Positions 52,477 through 59,221 of a stretch of 59,221 nucleotides of DNA are shown here, piece after piece (within the stretch, counting starts at the first letter, position 1; each line of letters starts with the position of its first letter). The notes beneath the pieces were generated by a model. It made no database searches and was not told where the DNA came from. It saw nothing but the letters and a program-made list of their open reading frames with translations. The DNA lies in contig NZ_LPNR01000129.1 in assembly GCF_019266065.1 (NCBI RefSeq), forward strand, positions 247 to 59,467, written 5' to 3'. The stretch comes from Nocardia sp. MH4. Its GTDB lineage: Bacteria; Actinomycetota; Actinomycetes; Mycobacteriales; Mycobacteriaceae. The position numbers were made by a program, and so were the translations under genes.

Positions 52477-53268
52477 ATGACGGATCCGCGGATCGGGCCG
52501 CTGCTGCGGGAGTGGCGGCAGCGGCGCAAGCTCAGCCAGCTCGACCTCGCGCTGGCCGCCGACACTTCCTCCCGGCACCTTTCCTACGTCGAGACCGGGC
52601 GCGCCGAGCCGAGCCGAGCGATGGTGCTGCGACTGTGCGACACCCTCGATGTGCCGCTGCGGGAGCGCAATACGCTGCTGCTGGCCGCCGGGTTCGCGCC
52701 CGCGTTCCGGGAGTCCGCGCTCGACGATGTCGCGCTCTCGCCCGCGCGCGCCGCGATCGAGACGATGCTCGCCGCGCACGAGCCGTATCCGGCGGTGGTG
52801 GTCGATCGCTGGTGGGATGTGGTGGCGGGCAACGCCGCCATGCCCGTGCTGATGGCCGGGGTGCCCGAGCACCTGCTCACCCCGCGCCCCAACGTCTTCC
52901 GGCTGGTCCTGCATCCGGACGGGCTCGCGCGCAGGCTGGAGAACCTGCACCAGGTCCGCGAACTGTTCCTCGAACGGCTCCTGCGCCAGCTCGGCGCCAC
53001 CGGAGACAGGCGACTGCGCGCCCTCTACGACGAGGTCAGAAGCTATCCGGCACCGGCTGATTCGCCCGGCACCGCCGAGCCGACCGGCCCGTTCCAGGTC
53101 CCGATCCGCATCAACTCACCGCTGGGCCCCCTCACCATGTTCTCGACCATGGCCACCTTCGGCGCCCCGGCCGACGTCACCCTCTCCGAACTGGCCATCG
53201 AGTTCTTCTACCCCCTCGACGACGCCACCGCCACCGCGCTGCGCGCCATGGCCGCCACGGCCAACTGA
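52477..53268 (+). CDS. MmyB-type helix-turn-helix transcriptional regulator
   Basis: 263 residues. The N-terminal XRE-type helix-turn-helix (about 5-62) contains REWRQRRKLSQLDLALAADT and HLSYVETGRAEPSRAMVLRL. The C-terminal MmyB-like ligand-binding domain (about 90-260) has PAVVVDRWWDVVAGNAAM and FRLVLHPDGLARRLENL. This family often controls a neighbouring oxidoreductase gene. It probably binds the palindrome in its own promoter and the copy near 51.2 kb. The stop is 5 nt from the stop of the convergent GNAT gene. Confidence 0.9.
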   Translation: MTDPRIGPLLREWRQRRKLSQLDLALAADTSSRHLSYVETGRAEPSRAMVLRLCDTLDVPLRERNTLLLAAGFAPAFRESALDDVALSPARAAIETMLAAHEPYPAVVVDRWWDVVAGNAAMPVLMAGVPEHLLTPRPNVFRLVLHPDGLARRLENLHQVRELFLERLLRQLGATGDRRLRALYDEVRSYPAPADSPGTAEPTGPFQVPIRINSPLGPLTMFSTMATFGAPADVTLSELAIEFFYPLDDATATALRAMAATAN

Positions 53269-53273
53269 CCGGT

Positions 53274-53771
53274 TCAGAGCGAGCGGCGCATCTCGAATTC
53301 GGTGCGCGGATCGCCCGGCTCCACCGGACCGCGCCGGCCGGTCGACGCGAAACCGTGTCGCCGGTAGAGGTTTTCGGCGGCCTCGTTGCCCTCGGTCAGT
53401 TCGAGGTACACCGCGGTGCAGCCCTGTTCGACCGCCCAGGCCAGGGCGGTGGTGATCAGCTGATCGGCAATGCCGCGGCCGCGAGCGCGGGGCGCTACCC
53501 ACATCGAGATGAGATGAGCAGCCGACGAATCCGTCGTCACGCCGACGGTCCCCACCGTCATCTCGGACATCGTCGCCACGAACTGGGCGCGGGTCCGCAG
53601 CACCTCGCGCCAGTCGTCGGGGGTGCGTGCCAGCGCCTGCCCGATGGTCTGGCCGAAGGCGGTCGGCGCGTCCCGCAACGCACGCAATCGCACCTCGCGA
53701 AACACCGCCCACTCCGCGGGTTCCAGCTGCCGTATCGCGACGGTGGCGCCGCAACGGCGAGTCTCCCCCAT
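53274..53771 (-). CDS. GNAT family N-acetyltransferase
   Basis: 165 residues from ATG 53771. The acetyl-CoA binding motif is RARGRGIADQLITTALAWA (Q/RxxGxG/A type), preceded by HLISMWVAPRAR and followed by AVYLELTEGNEAAENLYRRHGF. The acceptor substrate is unknown. There is no strong Shine-Dalgarno before the ATG. The gene is convergent with the MmyB-type regulator gene. Confidence 0.88.
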   Translation of the reverse strand: MGETRRCGATVAIRQLEPAEWAVFREVRLRALRDAPTAFGQTIGQALARTPDDWREVLRTRAQFVATMSEMTVGTVGVTTDSSAAHLISMWVAPRARGRGIADQLITTALAWAVEQGCTAVYLELTEGNEAAENLYRRHGFASTGRRGPVEPGDPRTEFEMRRSL

Positions 53772-53828
53772 GCCGGTGATTGCAGCACGCCGCCCGTGGC
53801 GGAGCAACCGGTTTCGAGCGGAGATGAC

Positions 53829-53867
53829 GGCAGGGGCGCACCACCGCGTCGGTGATGCGCCCCTGCC
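53829..53867 (-). terminator. Terminator hairpin of the S1 protease gene
   Basis: GGCAGGGGCGCA/TGCGCCCCTGCC, a perfect 12-bp stem with a 15-nt loop, 12 nt beyond the protease stop on the minus strand. Confidence 0.7.
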
Positions 53868-53879
53868 GGGTCAGCCGGA

Positions 53880-54584
53880 TCAGATCGGCTGGAAGCCCGC
53901 GCCGACGCCGCCTGCCCGGTTCAGCACGTCCAGGATGACCTGGATGGGCTGGAAGTAGGCGGGCGAGTGGATCGGGTTGGCGCCACCGGTGCACGGGATG
54001 TCGAAGTCGACGGGGCCCAGGCCGGTGAGCCTGCCCTGGTTCATGCCGACCAGCCGGTCGCCGACGACGACCGGGCCGCCGGAATCACCGGGCTGGGAGC
54101 AGTACTGGTTGATCGAGGTGCCTTCGAGCTCACCCCACACCACGCCGCAGCTGCGACCGCTGGTGCGACCGTCCGAGCACACGGTGGTGCCGGGGCCGGG
54201 CGCGCCGCCGATGCCGACGACGGTGGTCTGGCCGATGGTGCGCACCGGCAGGACCTTCGACGCGTCCAGCTGCAGGACCGCGAAGTCCAGGTAGTCGCCG
54301 TCGTCGGAGAAGGCGACGGTGCCGATGACGCCCGCGTTGAGCGCCTGCTCGGCGCCGACCCGAGCCCCCGTCGGCGCGCAGTGCCCGGCGGTCAGGCCGA
54401 CCAGGCGACCGGCGTTGTCGTGGCCGATGGCGGTCAGCGAGCAACCGGAGTTGTTGTCGAAGACGATGCCCGAGGCCGCGCCGAGCACCACGCTCGGATC
54501 GGCCGACACGCTGCCCGCACCAGCGGACGCGGTGAGCGCCCCCGCGATGGCCGCCGCGAACGCCGCCATCCGTAGAAACCTCAT
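53880..54584 (-). CDS. Secreted chymotrypsin-like (S1) serine protease
   Basis: 234 residues from ATG 54584 (AAAGG upstream). Signal peptide about 1-29, ending VSADP. The catalytic triad is visible: His in VGLTAGHCAP, Asp in DYLDFAVLQL and Ser in QPGDSGGPVVV. Four cysteines besides the TAGHC one can form disulfides. The protein lacks a clear pro-domain of the S. griseus protease type. It is probably an exported protease like those common in Nocardia and Mycobacterium; the substrate is unknown. Confidence 0.9.
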   Translation of the reverse strand: MRFLRMAAFAAAIAGALTASAGAGSVSADPSVVLGAASGIVFDNNSGCSLTAIGHDNAGRLVGLTAGHCAPTGARVGAEQALNAGVIGTVAFSDDGDYLDFAVLQLDASKVLPVRTIGQTTVVGIGGAPGPGTTVCSDGRTSGRSCGVVWGELEGTSINQYCSQPGDSGGPVVVGDRLVGMNQGRLTGLGPVDFDIPCTGGANPIHSPAYFQPIQVILDVLNRAGGVGAGFQPI

Positions 54585-54712
54585 CAAGTACCTTTCTCGA
54601 CGGCCGCGGCATCTCCGCACGCCCGAGAGACTTCTCGGGCGCCGGGGCATAGTCGTTACGCCGACCGCGAACCGGGGCGACCGTACCGCGCCCGGGTGAC
54701 CGACGGCCAGCG

Positions 54713-55864
54713 CTAAAGGTACGAGACGTCGTTGACCAGACGGACGGAAGCGCCGCCGTCGGGGTAGAACTCCGCGATGCACAGCGAGGCCAGGTCCAGG
54801 TGCAGGCGATACAGCAGCGACGGGCCGACCCCGAGCGCCAGCTGCAGCAAGGTCTTGATCGGCGTGACATGGCTGACCACGACGATGTTCTCGCCCGGAT
54901 ACAGCCCCACCAGATCGCGCCGCACCGATTCGATCCGCTCGCGCACCTGATCGAAGCTCTCGCCACCGGGCGCGGGCACCGACGGGTCGCCCAGCCAGTC
55001 CGCGTGCAGCTGCGGATCGCGCTGCGCGGCCTCGGCGAAGGTGAGCCCCTCCCAGTCGCCGAAGTCGGTCTCGATGAGCCCGTCGAGCACGCGCAGCGGC
55101 ACGTCGAGCGCGGCCGCTGCGGCTTCGGCGGTGGCGCGGGCCCGCTGCAGCGGCGAGGTCACCACCGCGGCGATATCGCCCTTGGCGGCCAGCATCTTCG
55201 CGGCCCGCTCGGCCTGGTCGCGGCCGAGATCGGTCAGCGGCGGATTGCCGCGACCGGAGTAGCGGCGCTCGATCGACAGCTCGGTCTGGCCGTGCCGCAG
55301 CAGCAACAGCCGCGTCGGCCTGCCGACCGCGCCGGTCCAGCCGGGGGTGGCCGGAACACGCTGGGCGGCAGCGGAATCGCGCGGCTCGGTGGCGGGCACG
55401 GCGACCTCGTCGCCCGCCGCGTGCCCGGCCGCCACGGCGTCGCGGACGGTGCCGACGACCGCGCCGTCGTCCATCGCCTCGTTCGCCAATCGGTCGGCGT
55501 GGGAGTTCTCCGCGCGCGGAATCCAGGTGAAGGTGACCCGATCGAACCCGGCGGCCAGCCCGCGCGCCTGCTCGGCGAGCGGAATCATCGACGGGTGCTT
55601 GACCTTCCAGCGTCCCGACATCTGCTCGACGACGAGCTTGGAATCCATCCGGACCGTGACCACCCGCGCGCCGAGCTCGGCCGCGGCGGCCAAACCGGCG
55701 ATGAGACCGCGGTATTCGGCCACGTTGTTGGTGGTGACGCCGACATACTCCTTGCGCTCGGCCAGCACCCGCACATGATCGGCGGCGAACACCACCGCGC
55801 CGTAGCCGGCGGGGCCGGGATTGCCGCGCGACCCGCCGTCGGCCTCGACGATCACCTCGTTCAT
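54713..55864 (-). CDS. Bifunctional RNase HI / acid phosphatase
   Basis: 383 residues. The N-terminal RNase HI domain (1-135) has EADGGSRGNPGPAGYGAVVF, the glutamate in NNVAEYRGLIAGL, the aspartate in VRMDSKLVVEQMSG and the final ENSHADRLANEAMD. The C-terminal histidine phosphatase domain (about 180-383) has LLLLRHGQTELSIERRYSG and VVSHVTPIKTLL. This is the Rv2228c architecture. In that protein both RNase H and CobC-like phosphatase activities are reported. It lies 4 nt after the zinc-ribbon gene, so cotranscribed. Confidence 0.93.
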   Translation of the reverse strand: MNEVIVEADGGSRGNPGPAGYGAVVFAADHVRVLAERKEYVGVTTNNVAEYRGLIAGLAAAAELGARVVTVRMDSKLVVEQMSGRWKVKHPSMIPLAEQARGLAAGFDRVTFTWIPRAENSHADRLANEAMDDGAVVGTVRDAVAAGHAAGDEVAVPATEPRDSAAAQRVPATPGWTGAVGRPTRLLLLRHGQTELSIERRYSGRGNPPLTDLGRDQAERAAKMLAAKGDIAAVVTSPLQRARATAEAAAAALDVPLRVLDGLIETDFGDWEGLTFAEAAQRDPQLHADWLGDPSVPAPGGESFDQVRERIESVRRDLVGLYPGENIVVVSHVTPIKTLLQLALGVGPSLLYRLHLDLASLCIAEFYPDGGASVRLVNDVSYL

Positions 55865-55868
55865 CGGG

Positions 55869-56606
55869 TTACAGCCCGGATTCCTTGGTACGCACCATGA
55901 TCGCGCTGCACTCGGGGCAGCGCAGGACCGCGTCGGGGGCGGCCTTGGCGATGCGCTGCATCTCGCCGCGATCGATCTCGATCCGGCAGGCGCCGCAGCG
56001 CCGGGCCTGCAGCAGGGCGGCGCCGACGCCGTGGGCGGCGCGCTGCTTGTCGTAGATGGCGAGCAATTCGTCCGGGAACAGGCCGACCAGCCCGGCCCGG
56101 TCGTTCTCGCATCGCCGCTGGGCCACTTCCAGATCGGCCATCGCCTCGTCGCGCAGCCGTTCGGCGTCGGCGAGGTCCTGATCGGCCTTGCTCAATCGGG
56201 CGCCCGCGTGGTCGTGATCGGCGACCATGGCCTCACGCTGTTCCATCACGGTCAGCAGCTCGTCCTCGAGCACCGAGCGGCGACGCTCCAGGCTGCTCAG
56301 CTCGTGCTGGATCTCGGAGAGCTGCTTGGCGGCGACGGTGCCCGCGGTGAGCATGCCGCGGTCGCGGTCCTCACGCTTGCGGACGGCGTCGACCTCACCC
56401 TCGAGCTTGCGGATGTCGCGGTCCAGATCGTCGATGCCGATCTCGACCGCGACGGCGGCGTCCTTGTAGCCGTTGCGCTCGGCCGCCAGGCGCGCCACCT
56501 CCTGCTGTTCGGGCAGCGCGTTCCTGCGGTGCGCGATCCGCGTCAACTCGGCATCGACAGCGGCGAGCTGGAGCAGCTTGGACTGGACCGACGGTTCGAC
56601 ATTCAA
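55869..56606 (-). CDS. Coiled-coil protein with C-terminal C4 zinc ribbon (Rv2229c-like)
   Basis: 245 residues. Residues 10-185 form a long coiled coil (QSKLLQLAAVDAELTRIAHR and on through LSKADQDLADAERLRDEAMA). The end holds a zinc ribbon with CGAC and CPEC pairs. The family is conserved next to RNase HI and NIF3 in actinobacteria; the function is not established. The start is uncertain: TTG 56606, with AGGAG 10 nt upstream, fits the family; GTG 56627 would add 7 residues. Confidence 0.85.
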   Translation of the reverse strand: MNVEPSVQSKLLQLAAVDAELTRIAHRRNALPEQQEVARLAAERNGYKDAAVAVEIGIDDLDRDIRKLEGEVDAVRKREDRDRGMLTAGTVAAKQLSEIQHELSSLERRRSVLEDELLTVMEQREAMVADHDHAGARLSKADQDLADAERLRDEAMADLEVAQRRCENDRAGLVGLFPDELLAIYDKQRAAHGVGAALLQARRCGACRIEIDRGEMQRIAKAAPDAVLRCPECSAIMVRTKESGL

Positions 56607-56716
56607 CGCGCACGAACTCCTGAACACGGTGGACGGATGGGTTGGTCAACCGTACCGCGCCGCGCGGTGTGGGTACGCCATGACCCGAGGACCTGGGCCC
56701 GGGCTCCCCGGCGGGG

Positions 56717-57832
56717 TCAGCCGGTGACCGTCCACGGGTCGGTGCGCAGGGTGCAGACGCGGGTCTCGATCCCGGGCAGGGCCGCGCGGACCACCTGCTC
56801 CGCCTGCCCGCACCAGGGGAACTCCGTGGCCCAGTGGGCGGCGTCGACGAGGGCGGGGCCGCCGCGGCGCAGGTGTTCGTCGACGGGGTGATGACGCAGG
56901 TCGGAGGTGAGGTAGGCGTCGACGCCCGCGCGGACGGCCGCGTTCAGGTAGGAGTCGCCCGCGCCGCCGCAGACGGCGACGCGCCGGATGACGCGGTCCG
57001 GATCACCGGCGGCGCGCACGCCCCAGACGGTGCGCGGCAGGCCGACGCCGACCCGGGCGGTGAACTCGCGCAGGGTCTCGGGTTCCGGGAGTTCGCCGAT
57101 GCGGCCGATGCCGAGCGAGGACGGCAGCGGCGCGCGCTCGGTGACGTGATAGGCCGGTTCCTCGTACGGGTGCGCCGCGCGCAGGGCCGCCAGGACGGCC
57201 AGGCGGGAGGTCGGCGGCGCGACCACTTCGACGGCGTCCTCGGTGACGGTCTCGACCGTGCCGACGGCCCCGATCGCCGGATTCGCGCCGGGCAGGGGAC
57301 GGAACTGGCCGGTGCCGGAGGTGTACCAGGCGGCTTCGCGGTAGTCGCCGATCGCGCCCGCGCCCGCGGTGAACAGTGCCGACATGAGCGAGGCGGTGTG
57401 CGTCTGCGGGACCTGGATCACCCATTTGTCCACGGCGGCAGCGGGCTTGGGGTCGAGCGGGCCGGTGACGGTGAGGCCGACGGCGGCAGCGAGCGCGTCC
57501 GAGACGCCGGGGTCGGCCGAATCGGCGTTGGTGTGCGCGGAGAACAGGGCGCAGCCGGAGCGGATCAGCCGGTGCAGCAGCGCGCCCTTGGGGGTGTCGG
57601 CGGCGACGGTGTCGACGCCGCGCAGCAGCAGCGGGTGGTGCACGACCAGCGCCTGGGCGCCCCACTCGATCGCCTCGTCGACGACGGCGGCGGTGGCGTC
57701 GACGGCGAACACCACCTTGGTCACCTCCTGGCCCGGGTCACCGCACACGAGCCCGACCGAATCCCAGGTTTCGGCCAGCCGCGGTGGGTACGCCGCGTCG
57801 AGTACCCCGATCAGTTCGGCCAGGTCGGTCAC
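56717..57832 (-). CDS. NIF3-like dinuclear metal-centre protein
   Basis: 371 residues, the long form with a CutA1-like insert domain in the middle (about 125-225). Metal-binding motifs are ALVVHHPLLLRGV and HTNADSADPGVSDALA in the first half, then CGGAGDSYLNAAVRAGVDAY, TSDLRHH and LVDAAHWATE in the second. The protein forms a toroidal hexamer in its family. It has been called a GTP cyclohydrolase I type 2 homologue, but the reaction is unsettled. GGAGG precedes the GTG start. Syntenic with Rv2230c. Confidence 0.93.
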   Translation of the reverse strand: MTDLAELIGVLDAAYPPRLAETWDSVGLVCGDPGQEVTKVVFAVDATAAVVDEAIEWGAQALVVHHPLLLRGVDTVAADTPKGALLHRLIRSGCALFSAHTNADSADPGVSDALAAAVGLTVTGPLDPKPAAAVDKWVIQVPQTHTASLMSALFTAGAGAIGDYREAAWYTSGTGQFRPLPGANPAIGAVGTVETVTEDAVEVVAPPTSRLAVLAALRAAHPYEEPAYHVTERAPLPSSLGIGRIGELPEPETLREFTARVGVGLPRTVWGVRAAGDPDRVIRRVAVCGGAGDSYLNAAVRAGVDAYLTSDLRHHPVDEHLRRGGPALVDAAHWATEFPWCGQAEQVVRAALPGIETRVCTLRTDPWTVTG

Positions 57833-58073
57833 CGCCGCCTCCTTCGTTCCGTTGCCTTACCCCGACACCATCGAAGCGGCGGGATCACCTTGCACCACAA
57901 TGCTTTCCACTACTCGCGCCGGGAACCTGCGGTGGCCCCGACCCGATCCTCCGGCACCACAGCACCACCCGCCGCGGCCACCACAGGGCAGCCCGCCTGT
58001 GCCACCACAGGCCCGGTCGCGTCTGGCACTACGGGCCAGCCGGCCGCCACCACGACGGGCCCAGTCGCTCCTG
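57833..58073. other. Intergenic gap
   Basis: 241 nt between the NIF3 gene and the CobC-like gene, both on the minus strand. The half nearest CobC consists of degenerate repeats (57977-58085). No gene is supported, although frames stay open on both strands because of the biased composition. Confidence 0.6.
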
Positions 58074-58085
58074 TCACCACAGCGA
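57977..58085. repeat. Degenerate 21-27 bp tandem repeats
   Basis: Units begin at 57977, 58001, 58025, 58046 and 58073, each starting with a variant of GCCACCACAGGGC. Unit lengths are 24, 24, 21 and 27 nt plus a partial copy, all multiples of three. The array runs over the CobC-like stop codon at 58074. In the plus-strand frame they would read TTGQPA/TTGPVA-type repeats, but no gene with a start signal is seen there. Confidence 0.6.
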
Positions 58086-59221
58086 GGCCCGCAAACCCTC
58101 GACCAACCGATCGACCTCGTCCGCGCCGCGCACGGCGACCCGCAGGTGATCGGGCCCCAGCCCGGGGAAGGTGTCGGCCCGGCGCACCGCGATGCCCCGG
58201 TCGGCCAGGCGCTTGCGCAGCAGTTCCCCGTCGGGGACGCGCAGCAGCAGGAAGGGGCCCGCGGCCGGGGTGTGCACGTCGAGACCGAGGGCGGTGAGGC
58301 GCTCGATCATGCCCGCGCGTTCGACGGCGATCTCGTCGGCGTGCCGACGGGACGCGGTGACGGCCGCCGGTTCGGCGGTGGCGATGATCGCCTCGAGCTG
58401 CAGCGTGCCCAGCGGCCAGTGCGGGCGGCCCTGGGTCAGCCGGGCCAGCACCTCCGGCGCGCCGAGCACATACCCGCACCGCAGTCCGGCCAGCGCCCAG
58501 GTCTTGGTGAGGCTACGCAGGACGAGGACGTCCGGGGCGGCCAGCGCGGCCAGCGACTCCGGTTCCCCGGCGATGTGCGACGTCGGGGAATCCGACCCCG
58601 GTCGGGAGGTCGATCGCACCGGCGCTCCCGGTTCCACGTCGACGGCCGGCGCCGTCCAGATGGACGATGCGTCCGGCGCACTCGGGGTCGACGACAGGTC
58701 CGGCGTCCGGCGTGCGGACGACGACGCGGGCCGCGCACCACCAGGATCGGCCACCGCGCCGCGCATCACGGCACCGGACGCGACGTTCCGGGCAGCGCCG
58801 GCCACGTTGTCGCCCGTACCGCCGAATTCCCGGCCGCCGCCGGGTCCTCCGTCCACTGCCGCACCCGCGACGGTGCCGTCCGCGACCGCGTCGGCGAACG
58901 CCTCGTCGACCACCACGAGACGCCCCGGCCGACGCAACGCCGCGATAACGGCCGCCGGGTGCAGTACCGAGGTCGGGTTGGTGGGATTGCCGAGGACGAC
59001 CAGATCGGCCTCCTCGGGAACGAGATCAGGATCGAGCGTGTACGGCGGTTCCAGGATCACCCGCGTCACCGGGACACCGGCCTCCCGCAGCGCCAGCTCG
59101 GGCTCGGTGAAGGAGGGGTGGACGACCGCGGCCAGGCGCGGGGCGAGCCGGGGCAGCAGGGCGAAGCCCTCGGCGGCGCCGGCGAGCAGCAGGACCTCGT
59201 CGGGGCGGCGGCCGTGGCGGG
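58074..59221 (-). CDS. CobC-like PLP-dependent aminotransferase (Rv2231c-like), 5' end missing
   Basis: At least 382 codons; the gene enters from the right edge without its start. Fold type I aminotransferase motifs are VVLGNPTNPTS, VVVDEAFADAV and the PLP lysine in RSLTKTWALAGLRCGY, with the C-terminal arginine in VAVRGADE. This is the histidinol-phosphate aminotransferase / L-threonine-O-3-phosphate decarboxylase (CobC/CobD) group, positional homologue of Rv2231c. Between the DEAFADAV strand and the lysine segment lies an insertion of about 100 low-complexity residues (nt 58572-58877). Confidence 0.85.
   Translation of the reverse strand, partial: RHGRRPDEVLLLAGAAEGFALLPRLAPRLAAVVHPSFTEPELALREAGVPVTRVILEPPYTLDPDLVPEEADLVVLGNPTNPTSVLHPAAVIAALRRPGRLVVVDEAFADAVADGTVAGAAVDGGPGGGREFGGTGDNVAGAARNVASGAVMRGAVADPGGARPASSSARRTPDLSSTPSAPDASSIWTAPAVDVEPGAPVRSTSRPGSDSPTSHIAGEPESLAALAAPDVLVLRSLTKTWALAGLRCGYVLGAPEVLARLTQGRPHWPLGTLQLEAIIATAEPAAVTASRRHADEIAVERAGMIERLTALGLDVHTPAAGPFLLLRVPDGELLRKRLADRGIAVRRADTFPGLGPDHLRVAVRGADEVDRLVEGLRASLW

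Noticed and set aside
57834..58297. Plus-strand mucin-like repetitive protein (TTGQPA/TTGPVA)
   Set aside because: No start signal, and the frame continues into the antisense of the CobC-like gene; the pattern reflects DNA repeats.

Overview
The window is high-GC actinobacterial DNA, most likely from Nocardia or a close relative in the Mycobacteriales. Three things point there. First, the right half carries, with interruptions, the gene order known from Mycobacterium tuberculosis Rv2219-Rv2231c: DUF4191 protein, RDD protein, glnA1, glnE, glnA2, the Hip1/CaeA protease, panB, a CHAD protein, RNase HI/acid phosphatase, a zinc-ribbon coiled-coil protein, NIF3 and a CobC-like aminotransferase. Second, codon use is strongly GC-biased, with many GTG starts. 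Third, many genes lack a Shine-Dalgarno sequence and have a TAnnnT box 6-8 nt before the start, the layout of leaderless actinobacterial mRNAs.

Left edge (1-392): promoter and leader of an rRNA operon that reads leftward out of the window. 0.4-6.4 kb: a SanA/YdcF-type membrane protein, two small secreted proteins, a very large superfamily 1 helicase-like ATPase whose Walker A lysine is replaced by threonine, and an Rv2258c-type methyltransferase. 6.4-13.5 kb: a complete N-acetylglucosamine uptake and catabolism locus. IIA and IIB are read leftward; IIC, HPr, EI, NagA, NagB and CutC are read rightward; a DasR/NagR-like operator lies between. Uptake gives GlcNAc-6-P, NagA deacetylates it and NagB converts it to fructose-6-P plus ammonia.

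13.6-22.6 kb: mixed accessory genes. These are a SpoT-like HD hydrolase, a methyltransferase divergent from a TetR regulator with a strong palindrome between them, a short GerW-like protein, a nitronate monooxygenase-like flavoprotein, a secreted CocE-type hydrolase, a thioesterase, a second TetR regulator and a secreted LIP-family lipase. 22.7-26.1 kb: glnA1 with two GlnR boxes, RDD and DUF2568 membrane proteins, and DUF4191. 26.2-36.2 kb: an insertion relative to the M. tuberculosis order. It holds an M20 peptidase, a monoacylglycerol-lipase-like hydrolase, a type II lumazine synthase, a zinc metalloprotease lipoprotein, an EEP-family enzyme, a TrpF-like isomerase, a large DUF262 (GmrS-like) protein and a helical protein of unknown function.

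36.4-49.7 kb: cspA, glnE, glnA2, hip1, panB, a lipoprotein-pip-CHAD operon, an RNB exoribonuclease, small secreted proteins and the RNase P RNA gene. 49.8-54.6 kb: an alpha/beta hydrolase, a SnoaL-like protein, a NUDIX enzyme, a four-helix membrane protein, an MmyB-type regulator, a GNAT enzyme and a secreted S1 protease. Two identical 27-nt palindromic sites mark a probable small regulon of the MmyB-type regulator. 54.7-59.2 kb: RNase HI/phosphatase, zinc-ribbon protein, NIF3 and a 5'-truncated CobC-like gene with an unusual low-complexity insertion.

No CRISPR array, insertion sequence, prophage or tRNA gene was seen. The best candidates for something new are the MmyB regulon, the DUF262 protein with its helical neighbour, and the Walker A-deficient helicase.
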